NCBI RefSeq assembly: GCF_024166365.1
Contig: NC_064821.1
Location: 51,301,093 to 51,365,092, forward strand
Direction of reading: 5' to 3'
DNA length: 64,000 bases
Origin: Elephas maximus indicus
Lineage: Eukaryota; Chordata; Mammalia; Proboscidea; Elephantidae
Part shown: positions 11,578 to 23,530 of the stretch, piece by piece
Numbering within the stretch: position 1 is the first letter of the stretch
Layout of the letters: each line of letters starts with the position of its first letter
The notes under the pieces: model-generated
Databases searched by the model: none
Told to the model about the DNA's origin: nothing
Seen by the model: the letters and a program-made list of their open reading frames with translations, nothing else
Made by a program: the position numbers and the translations under genes

Positions 11578-11760
11578 CTACCAGGGATTCTCAAACTTGA
11601 GGATCAGAATCACCTAAAGGGTATGTTAAAACACAGATTGCTGTGCCCCACCCCCAGAATTTCTGATTCATCAGGACTGAGGGGGTCCTGGGAGTTTGTA
11701 TTTCTAACAAGCTCCCAGGTGATGTTGATGTTTCTGGTCTGGGGACCCCATTTTGAGCTC
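11578..11760 (+). mobile_element. MER5A-type hAT transposon
   Basis: Begins GGGATTCTCAAACTTGAGGA. It contains TTAAAACACAGATTGCTG and CCCACCCCCAGAATTTCTGA. Its right end (TTTTGAGCTC) is cut by the SINE that follows. Non-autonomous, no coding capacity. Confidence 0.8.
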
Positions 11761-11770
11761 TACAACAACT

Positions 11771-11980
11771 AACAAAAAAACCAAACCCACTGCCATTGAG
11801 TCAATTCCGACTCAGAGCGACCCTATAGGACACAGGGGAACTCCCCATAGGGCTTCTAAGGCTATAAATTGGTACGGAAGCAAGCTGCCACATCTTCCTC
11901 CCACAGTGCTGCTGGTGAGTCCACATGGCCAACCTTTTGGTTAGCGGCCAAGCGCTTTAACCACTGCACCACCAGGGTTC
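11771..11980 (-). mobile_element. AfroSINE (type A with internal insertion)
   Basis: Antisense copy with a perfect 13 bp target duplication CTCTACAACAACT (11758-11770 and 11981-11993). The body is about 45 bp longer than its neighbours. Confidence 0.9.
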
Positions 11981-12004
11981 CTCTACAACAACTGGCAAGG
12001 TGTT

Positions 12005-12217
12005 AAACCGAAGACAAATTGCCATCGAGTCAACTCCAACTCATGACAATCCCATGTGTGTCAGAGTATAACTGTGCTCCACAAGGTTTTCCGTGGCTGA
12101 TTATTTGGAAGTTGGCTCAACAGGCCTTTCTTCCGGGGCAACTCTGAGTATTCAAACCTCCAAATTTTTGATTAGCTCAGTTGAGCATGTTAACCACTCG
12201 CACCACCCAGGGATTCC
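12005..12217 (-). mobile_element. AfroSINE (type B)
   Basis: Antisense copy: TTGCCATCGAGTCAACTCCA, then CAGGCCTTTCTTCC, then CACCACCCAGGGATTCC. Confidence 0.85.
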
Positions 12218-12339
12218 TGCTAGGTATAGAAGACCTCAATTTCCTTTTCCAAAAACTGGTGATGACCATACCCACCTGAGTGCTAGGGTTGCCGTGCAGG
12301 GCATACGAGATAAAATTTGGAGGCATACTCAGTAACATT

Positions 12340-12990
12340 AAAGCTGTGGTCCTCAACCTCGGCTGCACATTCGAGTCACCTGCTGACCTTAAAAATTCTG
12401 ATGCCCAGGCCACAGCCCAGACCAAGTAAATTAGAATCTCTGGGAGTGGGACCCAGGCATCTGTGTTTTCTAAACCTCCCCAAGTGATTCTAATGGGCAG
12501 CCAAGTTAGTGAAATAGTAGGGGAGTCTTGTTTAAAAAGCCAATTCAACTTCAGCAGGTCTGAGTAAGGCTGAAATTGTGCATTTTTATTTTCACATTGT
12601 ATTTTAGATGAAGGTTTACAGAGCAAATTAGCTTCTCGTTAAACAATTAATACACATATTATTTTGTGCATTGGTTGCCAACCCCACGACATGTCAACAC
12701 TCTCCCCTTCTCGACCTTGGGTTTCCCATTACCAGCTTTCCTGTCCCCTGCTGCCTTCTCATCCTTGCCCCTGGGCTGGTGTGCCCCTTTAGTCTCGTTT
12801 TGTTTTATGGGCCTGTCTAATCTTTGGCTGGAGGGTGAACCTCAGGAGTGACTTCATTACTGAGCTATAAGGGTGTCTGGGGGCCATTCTCCAGCCACTG
12901 TTAGACCAGTAAGTCTGGTCTTTTTTTTTTAATTCTGCATTTTTATCAGATGCCCAGGTGTTGCCCATGCTGCTGGTCCCTAGACCAGGC
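12340..12990 (+). mobile_element. MER5-like hAT transposon split by an L1 fragment
   Basis: The left arm (TGGTCCTCAACCTCGGCTGC through TCTAATGGGCAGCCAAG) and a right piece (CAGATGCCCAGGTGTTGCC) surround the L1 piece at 12590-12936. Confidence 0.55.
12590..12936 (-). mobile_element. L1 3'-UTR fragment inserted in hAT element
   Basis: Minus-strand L1 3' UTR; the AAGTCTGGTC stretch near 12911 is shared, as its complement, with the two larger L1 copies in the window. It is flanked by the perfect 10 bp duplication GCATTTTTAT (12580-12589 and 12937-12946). Confidence 0.7.
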
Positions 12991-13097
12991 TTTGATAAGC
13001 AAGATCCTAGAGGAGAGTAGGAACCTGTTAGTATCACCTCTGGGCTGGACACATTTCCAAAATATTTTAGTTAGACAGGTAAGAGTTCATCCTGATA

Positions 13098-13308
13098 TTT
13101 GCAAGCCTTGGGTGATGCACACGATTAAGTGCTCAACTACTAGCCGAAAGGTTGGTGGTTTCTTACCCACCCAGGGGTGCCTCAGAAGACAGGCCTGGAG
13201 ATCTGCTTCTGAAAGTTCACAGCCTTGAAAACCCTATGGAGCAGTTCAACTCTGCACACATGGGGTCGCCATGAGTCAGAATCCAATCAACGACAACTAA
13301 CAGCAGCC
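13098..13308 (+). mobile_element. AfroSINE (type B)
   Basis: Head CTTGGGTGATGCACACGATT, body CAGGCCTGGAGATCTGCT, tail ACACATGGGGTCGCCATGAG. Confidence 0.85.
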
Positions 13309-13639
13309 CTCCAGTTATCGGTGTTACTAGCACGCCACCCTGATTGCACCATTTGCGTCCTCTTTGCAGCCCTGATGGGGATCTGGTGGCCACTCCAGAG
13401 CTCAGCGCCCAAGCATGCCCCCTACAGGCCCCCAGCTGCTTTGTCAGACAGGAGCTGAGCATGCCGCACACCAGCACTGGCTTCCTTCATCTCTGTTCTG
13501 GTCTTTAGCAAACAGCTTCATATATGATAGATGTTTTGAGTGCAAACCCAGCCCTAAGGCTGGAAATTGACATCTCCCTTTCTCCTGTTACATCCTTTGC
13601 ATCCTGCTCTCTTTTTGCCCAGGATTCCTCCTTGTCAGT

Positions 13640-13740
13640 TGCCCATCAGGTATTTAAGCCAATTCATACGCTGATTGAGCACCTAGTGTGTACAGGGAGA
13701 TGCAGAAAATGGTAAGCCCACCCTCTGATCTCTAGTAGTT
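13640..13740 (+). mobile_element. Possible L2 fragment
   Basis: ATTGAGCACCTAGTGTGTAC-type motif with weak flanking similarity to L2 3' ends. Confidence 0.3.
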
Positions 13741-13984
13741 TGCTCTGTGAGCTTGGGCAAATCTGTTACCCACCTCGACTGAGCAGATTATGGATCAGGA
13801 CCTTGTTTTAGTCACCACAGTGTCCTCAGAGTCTAGCATTGTGCCTGGCACATATTAAGCACTCAACCAGCGTTTGTCAAATGAACATTGCTGAATGAAT
13901 GAAGTCATGACCTCAAAGCTTTGGTTTCCTCACCTGTAGGATGAGGGTAGTAAGGCCTATCTCATGAGAGTACAGCAAGGCTCA

Positions 13985-14088
13985 TTATCATCATAGGGAG
14001 GCATCCATTTTATAGGTGGATAAACTGAGGACAAGATATGCAAATAGCAAGTACTGGAAGCAGAACTAGAACCCAAGTCTTTTACATC
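13985..14088 (-). mobile_element. MIR fragment
   Basis: Antisense MIR: CCATTTTATAGGTGGATAAA, then a TGGAAGCAGAACTAGAACCC end. Confidence 0.55.
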
Positions 14089-15732
14089 CAGGAACCTCCA
14101 TTAAGGGCAAAAAGCTGCTTGCCTTCCAAGGAAAAGCAGCCAGGCTGGAAGTGAAGCTGGATCCAGGAGCTGAGGCCAGGTCAGAGGCTCTGTGGGCTGG
14201 AGGGGAAACAAACCAGGGGCAGCCCAGCTCTGGCAGAAGGAGGTAGCCCAGGAGCCAGGGTAGTGGTTGGCACCTTTGAAAATTATTTGAGCAGGTGGGA
14301 AGCCAGGGTGAGGTGTAAGCTTTCATTCCTTTTCCTGAAATATCTGCTCAGAAAGGTCAGCCAGCATGAGCAGGTACCAATGCCAAGCCTGAGGTTGGCA
14401 CACTGGGCCTGGCGCCTGGCTCAGAGGAGTTCAATCCAGGGCAGCCTTCCCTGCTGGCCAACCGCAGGCCTTTAGAGGGGTGTCCTCACTTGCCACCTCT
14501 CCCTCTGAGCACCTATCCATGCATTCCAGCCCCTTGTTTGCAGCAGCTTCTCCCAGCAACATTGCCTGCACATCCCAGGCCAGCTAAGACCGGCCTCCTC
14601 CTTGGATGAGAGAATGAGAGGGTGCCATGTAAACACAGCCTCATGAAGGGCCACGAGTTGATGCCACAGCCAAGACCAAGAAGCCAGGGTTATGTGTCTC
14701 ACTGTACTTGGCTCACCCAGGCTGCTTTATGGTCAAGTGCCTGGCCCTATAGGACCTTCTTGTCCAAGACGAATACGTTGGCGCTAGTGGAGGTGCGCAA
14801 AGTCACCGTGGTTTCTCCTCATATTTGAGGTCCTCTACATCACAAATCTCATCTTCTCCTATCCTCATCCATAGCTTTGGGCCCAACCCCATGGTTCCCT
14901 GAGCCAGGCTCGATGTCTAAGGGCTTCAACATCATGAGATTCAACAAATACACTATTCTAAGGATTCATGGCTCTAGGTACCCAAAATCCTATAATTATG
15001 GGATTCCAAATATATTTAATCCAGACTCCTTTAGTTTCATGTGATAGAAAACTCATTCCATCTGAACTTATAACTGAAAAATCCAAAACTAGAACTAGGA
15101 TTTCAGGTATAGCTTCATCCAGGAGCTCAAAGCAAGTCTCTGTCCATCAGCTTATGGCAACTTTATTCTTGGAATCAGTTTGGTGACATGATAGCTACTG
15201 GTTATATCCTCTCAGGTTCAAGGCCTGCGGGAAAAAATAAGATCTTTTCTCTAGCAATTTGACAAGAAGTTCAAGACCAAATTCTCATTGGCCTGAATTT
15301 TCCTTGAGTGCATTCCTGAACAAACCACTGTGGCTAAGGGGATTATAGGCTACTTTGATTGGTTTAGACCTGGGCCATATGTGCATCCTTCCACCTAAAT
15401 CACATGGACTGAGGGTATTCTTTGGAAATTGGGGAACTGCTATAAAAAGAATGGGGAACAGATGTAGAAGGACAAAAAATAAAAAGTGTTCTCACACCGA
15501 GATTCTGAGGATCTACAGAGCAGTGATCCTGTAAGAGCCTGACTTAAAGCTTCACATGAACCCTCAAGCTCACCTCTTAGATTTGGGACAATGGGTGGTC
15601 TAGAAGATGGGGTGAAGGTAAGTCTCCCCAACCCTCTGCTCTTTCGGAGCCCCTTTCACTTTTCCTTTACTTTCAACTCTTGGAGCCTGAGTGTTCTCTT
15701 TACCTTTCTTCTCTGTTATTTTTCAATCACCA
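14089..15732. other. Intergenic sequence, nothing recognised
   Basis: No gene-like or strongly repeat-like signal is supported. A short A-rich stretch lies near 15470-15490. Confidence 0.4.
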
Positions 15733-16207
15733 TGATGTCACCTTGAAGACTAGGGTGCACCTGACCCAAGCCGTGGTGTTTTCAACCACCTCATATGCAT
15801 GCAAAAGTTCGACGATGAATAAGGATGACCTAAGAAGAATTGATGCCTTTGAAGTGTGGTATTGGCGAAGAATATTGAATATACCACGGACTGCCAAAAG
15901 AAAGAACAAATCTGAAGTACAACCAGGGTGCTCCCTGAAGGCGAGGATGGCGAGACCACATCTCACATACCTTGGACATGTTATCAGAAGGGACCAGTCC
16001 CTAGAGAAGGATATCATGCTTGGTAAAGCAGAGGGTCAGAGAAAAAGAGGAGGACTCTCAACAAGATGGATTGACACAATGGCTGCCACAATGGGCTCGA
16101 GAATAACAACAATTGTTAGGATGGCCCAGGACCGGGCAGTGTTTCATTCTGTTGTACATGGGGTCACTATGAGTCGGAGCTGACTCAACAGCACCTAACA
16201 ACAACAA
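15733..16207 (+). mobile_element. RTE LINE 3' fragment
   Basis: 5'-truncated copy of the C-terminal RTE open frame, with one largely open frame (15680-16183) encoding the 'RRIDAFE.WYWRRILNIP' type block. It ends in the CACCTAACAACAACAATG tail. Confidence 0.9.
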
Positions 16208-16357
16208 TGCTTGGGTTTTAGATGGGGACGGTGCTGAGTGAGCTAAAGTCTCTGTGAGAGGGGCTGCAGTGAAAGAAGCTGGGGGACCTGTCTAGTGGCT
16301 TGGGGGGGCAGTTAACTATCAATTTGAATCTGTAAGAGAGGAGATAGAGGCCTAAAT

Positions 16358-16566
16358 GAAGTCTCTGGGTGGCACATATGGTTAAGCACTCAGTTACTAA
16401 CTGAAAGACTGGTAGTTTGAATCCACCCAGAGGTGCCTCGGAAGAAAGACCTGGCAACGCACTTCCAAAAAATCAGTCACTGAAAACCCTATGGAATACA
16501 GTTCTGCTCAAACATATGGGTCACCATGACTCAGAATCAACTCGACAGCCACTGGTGGTGGTTGTA
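16358..16566 (+). mobile_element. AfroSINE (type B)
   Basis: Head TCTCTGGGTGGCACATATGG, body GAAAGACCTGGCAACGCACT, tail AATCAACTCGACAGCCACTG. Confidence 0.85.
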
Positions 16567-16639
16567 GTAAAAAAGGTTGTAGTAGAGAGGCAAAAATACA
16601 GCGGAAAAGATTGAATAATTTATCCTACTTCTTTAATCC

Positions 16640-16985
16640 CCTGAAGTGGTAGTTTACGTCCACACCTTTGCCGTGGCTGTGGGGGGAGCAGAGTCTACTT
16701 CCTCTCAACTTGACCTTGGACTTGGCCAGGTGATTTGCTTTGGCCAATGACATGGTAGCAGATAGGATGGAATGTATTTGTGTGGTTCCGTTTGCACTCC
16801 TGCCCTATCCAGAAAAGAGACTTAGCCAGGGTAGCCATGGCCCCTTATAAGACATATGGCACAGACTTGAGCCAACCCGCAACTTGAAGGAATGTTCCTT
16901 AGCCAGCTTCTAGACCTGTGAGCAAAAAATAAATGTTATGGTTAAACACCACTGAGATTTTGGAGCGGTTTGTTACACAGCATTA
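16640..16985 (+). mobile_element. Old LTR-like repeat
   Basis: Contains TGATTTGCTTTGGCCAATGA and the end block AATAAATGTTATGGTTAAAC...CACTGAGATTTTGG...TTGTTACACAGCATTATTG, typical of an ancient mammalian LTR-like family. The family name is uncertain. Confidence 0.4.
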
Positions 16986-18270
16986 TTGTAGCAATAGCTG
17001 ATTGATAATAGTAGGAAGGATTGGTGGCTCTGGGTGATGAAGAGGGTGTACATCTTCCCCAGCCCTGTAGCTGGGACTTTAACGATCCCACAGAATTAAG
17101 AGTTGGGAGCCCAGGTTCTACAGTCCCTCAAGAAGTTCCATGTGATGATGAGTGACTCATTCCTTCAATGAGCCTCAATTTTCCCATCTCTAAATTGCAA
17201 AGAATAATATCCATCCCCAACTTCTGACCTCAGTAGCCAGGCCCTGGAGCAGGTAGTTACTCCGGGGTCTGATGCTTGTGCTCTTGCACCTTCCCTGCCC
17301 CCAGCTCCTTGCCTGGGAAATTGCCCCCCTACAGAGCCCTCCCGCACCCTCACACTTAGTCAACAGACTCCATATAGAAAATAAGTCAGACTGTGATAAA
17401 TGCAGAAATAGATGTGTGAAATTGTTATAGGAGCAGAGAGGAGAGAGAGTTGAAGGCCCTCTGGGAGAAGAAGAGGGGGTAGGGCTGGAGGTGACTTCAT
17501 CATGGAGAGATGAGTTGTCCTTAAGGATGAGTAATATTTCAGCTGGTGGAGAAGAAGAGATCTGGGGCTGCTGGGGGTGGGGCTGGAGGCTGCCTGTCGA
17601 CAGGGCTGGAGAGGAGGAAAAGGCCTTGAGTACCAGATGCAGTGTCAGGGCTGTGTACTATGGGCAGTGGGGTGGGGTGGAGGCAGGAGCGAATTAACCA
17701 GTAAGCAAGGTACATATGGAATTACATTAAACAAAGCAGACGTGGGCTTACTTATGTTTACTTACTCATCTGTAGTGCACAATTTCACAGGTGAAACTGC
17801 AGAATAGTAAATAAAAAACAAGTAAGTCCATGCGTCCTTGCTTATTGGGAAATCACCACTGGGTGGAGGCATGGAGTGCTGGGAGCAGCAGACCCTCCCA
17901 CAGGGAACAGCAGGAGTCATTAAGAACTCCCTGGGTGCCCTGGAAGCTCTCCTGGCTTCCCCGGCCCCTTGTATCAGGCCCAGGGGAGAGCAAGGCCCAG
18001 ATTCAGGGCCTCTGCAGCCTCCCACACCCCGGAAGCCCTGCGAAGTAAGCAGGTGTAGGGGTGGGCAGATCTAGGAGAATCTACTGGCCGTAAGGAGGAG
18101 TCTTTGAAATAAAAGATTCAGTGTGAAAGGCAAGTTTCCAGTTAAGACAGGTGACAAGAGAAAGCAAGAAGGATGGAGAGGTGAGCTCATCTGGGTCGTG
18201 GCATTGGACTGGCTGCATCAGAGATGGGATTCATGGACTCCATCCTCCTCTTACCTTGTAGACATGTGGC
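16986..18270. other. Intergenic sequence, nothing recognised
   Basis: Mostly unique, locally G/A-rich (17,430-17,700). No coding or RNA gene support. Confidence 0.4.
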
Positions 18271-18274
18271 TGTC

Positions 18275-18440
18275 GTGGAAAGCCTTAGGCACAGGAATCA
18301 GTCAGACCTGGGTTCAAACCCTGGCTCTTCCATTTACCTGCTGTGTGACCTTAGACTAATGACTGAACTTCTCAGTTACCTCTTGTGTAAAACAGGGACC
18401 ATAATATCCACTTTCCAAGATTGTTATGAAGACTAAAGAA
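18275..18440 (+). mobile_element. MIR
   Basis: Sense MIR: CAGACCTGGGTTCAAACCC, TGCTGTGTGACCTTAGAC. It ends near an A-run (18442-18456). Confidence 0.75.
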
Positions 18441-18459
18441 TAAAAAAAAAAAAAAATAA

Positions 18460-18690
18460 GAGCTGACATATACTAAGCACTGATCATGCCCAGGCACTGA
18501 TCTCACTGCTTTACATGCACTCCCTAACAACTTCTTAGCCTTAGAAGGTAGGCACCGTTAGTAGATTAAAGCACAGAAAGGTTAAGTGACTTGCCCAAAG
18601 TCACACAGTAAAGAAGTGGTAGAGTCAGAATTTGAGCCCAGGTCTTCTGGCTCCAAAATTTGTGCTCTGAACCCACATGCTCTATTTAGG
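18460..18690 (-). mobile_element. MIR
   Basis: Antisense MIR: AGGTTAAGTGACTTGCCCAA, GTCACACAGTAAAGAAGTGG, TTTGAGCCCAGGTCTTCTGG. Confidence 0.75.
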
Positions 18691-18951
18691 ATAATACGAG
18701 CAAATCACACATCACACATAGGATGCATTCAAAATGTTTGCTTTACCTTATATTTAAAAAAAATTATTTAAAGCCTACAAAAATATTTGGGAGAATAAAA
18801 ATTTCTGGGAAATGGGCCCAATCTGAGGGAAGACTTCCACAGCCTGGAGGAAGGCATCTATTTTGTTAAACTGACCCAAAATGAGATGGAGCAGGGCACT
18901 AACATTGCCCAAGGTCTGCTGTGTGCCAGACACAGGACATTGTAGTTAGTT

Positions 18952-19740
18952 GCCTTTGACCCAGCTCCAGCTCATAGCAACCTTACATACAACGAAATGA
19001 AGCATTGCCTGGTCCTGTGCCATCTTCATGATCATTGGAATATTTTATTCCATTTTTACAGCTATTGTGTCAATACATCTCACTGAGAACTTCTTCTGTT
19101 TTTGCTGACTCTCTACCAACTATCATGGACTGAACTTTGTCCCCCCAAAATACGTGTCAACTCAACTAGGCCATGATTCCCAGCATTGTGATTGTTCACC
19201 ATTTTGTCATCTGGTGTGATTCTCCTATGTGTTGTAAATCCTACCGCTACGATATTAGTGAAGCAGGATTAGAGGCAGTTATGTTAATGGGCAAGAGTTA
19301 ATCGGTAAGATTAGGTTGTATCTTGAGTCAATCTCTTTTGAGATATAAAAGAAGTGAGCAGAGAGACAGAGAGACCTCATTCCACCAAGAATGAGCAACC
19401 AGGAGGAGGGCATGTCATTTGGACGCAGGGTCCCTGCGCTGAGAAGCTCCTAGACAAGGACCTTCCTCCGGAGCCAACACAGAGAGAAAGCCTTCCCCCG
19501 TAGCTGACACCCTGAATTCGGACTTCTAAGCTCCCAGACTGTGACAGAATAACTTTTTCTTTGTAGAAGCCATCCACTTGCAGTATTTCTGCTATAGCAG
19601 CACTAAATAACTAAGACGCCAACCATGGTGTCCTTTTCTAGTGATTGGTTTTTCCTTACGATGTGTCCAAAGGAAGAGAGCTGAAGTTTGCCATCCTCAC
19701 TTCTAAAGAGAATTCTGGCTGTGTTTCTCCTAGCAGCAGC
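18952..19740 (-). mobile_element. RTE LINE 3' fragment split by an LTR
   Basis: Left part 18952-19120 and right part 19619-19740 together form a degenerate antisense RTE 3' region. The LTR at 19121-19618 sits between them. Confidence 0.75.
19121..19618 (+). mobile_element. Solo LTR, MaLR-like, ~500 bp
   Basis: Starts TATCATGGACTGAACTTTGT and ends AACTAAGACG. It carries a polyadenylation-like region near its end. It is flanked by a 5 bp duplication CCAAC (19116-19120, 19619-19623), as expected for retroviral-type integration. Oldest of five related copies in the window. No internal coding sequence. Confidence 0.75.
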
Positions 19741-19925
19741 TATTTTATTTGATCCTCACAGGCATTCCTTGAGGCAGGTGTTGTCCCCATTTTGTAGATG
19801 AGGAAACAGACTGAGAGAGTTGAGGCAACTTGCCTAACGTCACTTGGCCAGTAAGGAAACAGCTATAAATGGACCTGAGTCTGTCTGACTCCAAAACCCA
19901 TGGCCTTCACCATCTGCACCACGTG
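19741..19925 (-). mobile_element. MIR
   Basis: Antisense MIR: CCCCATTTTGTAGATGAGGA, then GTCACTTGGCCAGTAAGG. Confidence 0.65.
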
Positions 19926-20510
19926 CCCCTTAGTTATTCACGTATCAAATATGACAACCAGAAAATTCCCAGGGGATCGGGGGAGCCCTCTTCCTTGGCC
20001 CAGTAGCACTTGGGGCCCGCGTGAAATGGGTTCCATTTTTTGATTCGGCAAACATGACGAGCCTCAGGGCTACTTGTGCCCACATTGGGAGGGGAGAACT
20101 AAAATGTACCCAGAGTGTAAAAATCCAGGATGGGGAAGTGAAACCAGCTTAGAAATTCAAAGGAAAAAGCACCCCCCAAACAACGCACCCAAAGCCAAAA
20201 GACAATGAATTGACCATCTCTGGCCTTCTTGCCCCACTTGTGACAAGATGCTACTGTCCCCAGCAGAGCAAAAGAACAGGTGAGTATGGGTTTGGAAGCC
20301 AGCTGAGTCTTACAAATCCGGACCTCTCTGAATGATATTTCCCTCGTTTGTAAGAGAGAGATGATTATGGCACCTGCCTCCAAGGGTTGTTGTGAAGATT
20401 AAAGAAGATGGTGCACGTAAAACGCTTGGTATAGAACTTGTCATACAGTAAGTGCTCAATAAATGTTTACCGTAGTTATTGTTACCAAGGGAAGGAATAA
20501 GTGTGGTTAT
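19926..20510. other. Intergenic sequence with partial MIR-like end
   Basis: Mostly unique. The piece at 20330-20470 (TTTGTAAGAGAGAGATGATT, AGTAAGTGCTCAATAAATG) looks like a MIR remnant. Confidence 0.4.
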
Positions 20511-20522
20511 CATTACCAAGGA

Positions 20523-20687
20523 AACCCTGGTGGCATAGTGATTAAGAGCTACAGCTGCTAACCAAAAGGTCGGCTGTTTGAATCCACCATGCACTCCTTG
20601 AAAACCCTATGGGACAGCTCTACTCCATCCGATAGGGTCGCTGTGAGTCGGAATTGACCCGATGGCAACAGGTTTTTTGGTTTTATT
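20523..20687 (+). mobile_element. AfroSINE (type A)
   Basis: Young-looking copy with the perfect 11 bp duplication ATTACCAAGGA (20512-20522 and 20688-20698). Confidence 0.95.
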
Positions 20688-20715
20688 ATTACCAAGGAGA
20701 GTATGGGAATGTAAG

Positions 20716-20806
20716 GGGGAGAGAGGAAAAGAAAACAAGGAGGAGAAGGAGGTGGAGTGGTGGGAGAAGGAGGAAACGGAGGAAGGGAGAGAAGTGGGGG
20801 GGACAG
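20716..20806. repeat. Purine (GGA/GAA) tract
   Basis: About 90 bases of almost pure A/G with few pyrimidines. Confidence 0.8.
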
Positions 20807-21529
20807 TTGAGAGGTATCCCACCATACCAGCTCCCCAGGCATAGCCAGCAGCACCCGCTCTGGTCCAACCTTGGGTGGAACCAGGCTGGGCTGGGCTACT
20901 CCCCAATGTGGTCGTTAAGACTACTCACACATTCCTCCTGTGTCCCACTGCCAACATCTGCCAGATGTGGCTCTGGATGCCAGTGAGAACAGCTGTCCTC
21001 AGACGTGCCCAGCTGCAAAATGAGGACCTAGAGGTCTCAAGAAGGACACAGAGGTTTGGAGGCTTGACCAAAAAGAGAGTGCTGTACAGAAGCAATCACA
21101 CCAATTTAGTCACTGGTCCTGGACCTCCATCTTCCCATTTGTGAAATGAGAGGCTAGGAGGTGACCTGCCATTTTATACCAGGTGATATCAATGTTCTGG
21201 TGGGTCACAGCTGGCTGCTCTGGCCCCTGTTTCTTGTCCTGGAAGACATGGGTATGTGCCTGCCTTCCTGGACGTGGGAACAATCTTGCCATTTTGCAGG
21301 ATGACCCTTCTGGTTGCCATGGGTGGATCTCATCAAATTGGAATGCAAGCTCTGGCTTCGAATGTTTCCCTTGGTGGATTAGGGGTCAAAGAGAGGCAGT
21401 GACTTCCCTGAGAATGAACAGGGAGATTGTTATAGTGTTTTAGATCTAGGATAAGAAAGGACCACAGTAGTGGACACCAAGAGTGGGCAACCAATAGGGA
21501 CCTAGTTCATCAGGGAGCAATAGAGTGGG

Positions 21530-21665
21530 TAAACATGGGATCTTTGACATCAGGCAAACCTTGGCTCAAATCCTGTCTCCCTCACTGACTCTTTCTGTGA
21601 TCTTACCCAAGTCTCTTAACCTTTCTAACCCTCAATTTTTTATTTATAAAATGGGGAATAATAAG
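21530..21665 (+). mobile_element. MIR
   Basis: Sense MIR: TTGGCTCAAATCCTGTCTCC, CAAGTCTCTTAACCTTTCTA, TAAAATGGGGAATAATAA. Confidence 0.7.
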
Positions 21666-21679
21666 GTGGTAGTTAAGGT

Positions 21680-21850
21680 CTGGCTATAGAATTAAACTGC
21701 GTGGGTTTATGCCACGTGACCTGAAGCAACTTACTTAGACTCTCTGAGCCTTAAACTTCTCATCTGAAAATGAGGATAATAGGACTCATATCATGACTTT
21801 AAAGGAAGCAATGCTTATATATGGGGCCTGTCGCTGATTATTGCTGTTGA
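21680..21850 (+). mobile_element. MIR, second copy
   Basis: Another sense MIR directly after the first: CTCTGAGCCTTAAACTTCTC, ATCTGAAAATGAGGATAATA. Confidence 0.55.
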
Positions 21851-23169
21851 TGTTGTCGGTATTATTCCTTGTTGTCTGAAAGATATTCTATTTGCCAGGA
21901 AAGCGATGGTGTATCTATCAGCCCTTCATTCCAACTCAGGGGCCCTGGCTTTGCCCTGGCCACAGAGTTCTCTGGCATGGAACATTCCCTGATCTTCCCA
22001 CACCAAATGTGCTGAAACAGGAGCTGGGACCGGGACAGCCCATCAGAGTCGCACAGACGCCTGATTGGGAAAATGCCAGAAAAGCTCTTTCTTGCTGTCG
22101 CCGCAGAGATCCAGATGGGGCCCGGTGGTCAGAGTTAAAGTCGGGCTGGCTCCTGGAGTCTGTGGGCCAGTCAGGCTGATTGGGGGTGGAGGGAGGTGTT
22201 GGCCAACTTGTGTCGGGAAGCCGGAGCCAGAGGGCCAAAGGGGCGGGGTAGGGTGAAGAAATGGGGCTGAGATTCTGTGCTGAGTCATGGAAGAGCTCAC
22301 ACATAGACAGGAGCACCAAGGCTCTAGGTATCCCTGATGGAGAGGTGAGGAGATAGGCCTGGTACAGGACCCCTACTCTCTAACAGCAGTTTGGGCAACC
22401 CAGTTGGGCACTCAAAAGGCCCCTGCCAGGTGGGGCTGAATTATTCTTGAACCTAGGCCCTGCTCAGCATCGTTCACACTGAGCATCATACTACCTCCAG
22501 GGGTTCAACTCAGTGGCCAAGTTCATGCCCTTCGTCCCTCTGCCCTCATCTTAACCATAGTGAAGTCATTTGGAGGCCAGGCTAGATATGCTGTCCAAGG
22601 TCCTGAAACACCCCGGGGACAAGACCTGTGCTGGGGACTTCTACCCAGACTCTCCCAGGAGTTCTGAACCTGAGGATGACTTTTATTTTCTGTCTTGATA
22701 AAAAGATGTGTGGTTTCTTTTACTGCTACAGAGCCAACAGGTTCATGACTTTAGGTTTCACTGTTTATGTAGCTGATTTTGTATTCTGTTATCAGTTCCA
22801 TCACACTTGCCACTGTTGCCATTTACCCCCCTGGAAAGTTGGGGAGCATATAGTTCCCATGGCCTCCTACCCATTCTAAACTCATTCCTTCTCCCCACAC
22901 TCTCCTGGAAGAGTACAAGGAATGGTGCTAGGGCTCATTGACCCTTATGCCTTCATTTGCCAGATAGGAATAAAAAGTCAAAGACGGAATGGACCAAAAT
23001 CACAGAATAAATTAGAGCAAAGCTAGGAGCATCACCCAGGTATCTTAACTCCCCATGTGCTTTGTTCCCCCATCACCCCTACTTCCACTCCCCACCAGAG
23101 GAAGGTGGGTCTACAGACAGCCTATGGGTATTGGGATCTCCTTCCAAGAGCTCTTTCCAGATGAAAAAC
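21851..23169. other. Intergenic sequence, nothing recognised
   Basis: G/C-richer around 21,950-22,260, without a CpG island. No supported gene, RNA or repeat. Confidence 0.4.
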
Positions 23170-23335
23170 AGCAGCTAATATTTATGTGCTGCTGTGTGTG
23201 TGCTTCCTGCATAGCATCTCCCTGGATCCCCCTCAATGAGGAGGTGTGGTCACTGTCCCCAGTTTACAGGTGAGAAATTGAGCTCAGAAACATGAAGTGA
23301 TTTTCCCAGGGTCACACAGCTAGTATGTGACTAAA
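23170..23335 (-). mobile_element. MIR fragment
   Basis: Antisense MIR: CCCAGTTTACAGGTGAGAAA, GGGTCACACAGCTAGTATGT. It is cut by the SINE at its right end. Confidence 0.65.
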
Positions 23336-23530
23336 ACCAGTTGCTGTCAAGTCAATGCCAAGTCATGGTGATCCAATGTGTGTCAGATTAGAACTATGCT
23401 CCATAGATTTTCAATGGTTGATTTTTTCAGAAGTAGATCATCAATCAGGTATTTCTTCCAAGGCACCTCTGGATGGACTCAATTCTCCAACCTTGGTTAG
23501 TGGCCAAGAGCATTAGCCCTTTACAACATC
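23336..23530 (-). mobile_element. AfroSINE (type B), degenerate
   Basis: Antisense copy from CAGTTGCTGTCAAGTCAATG to a decayed head. Flanked by similar TATGTGACTA/CATGTGGGACTA sequences. Confidence 0.75.
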
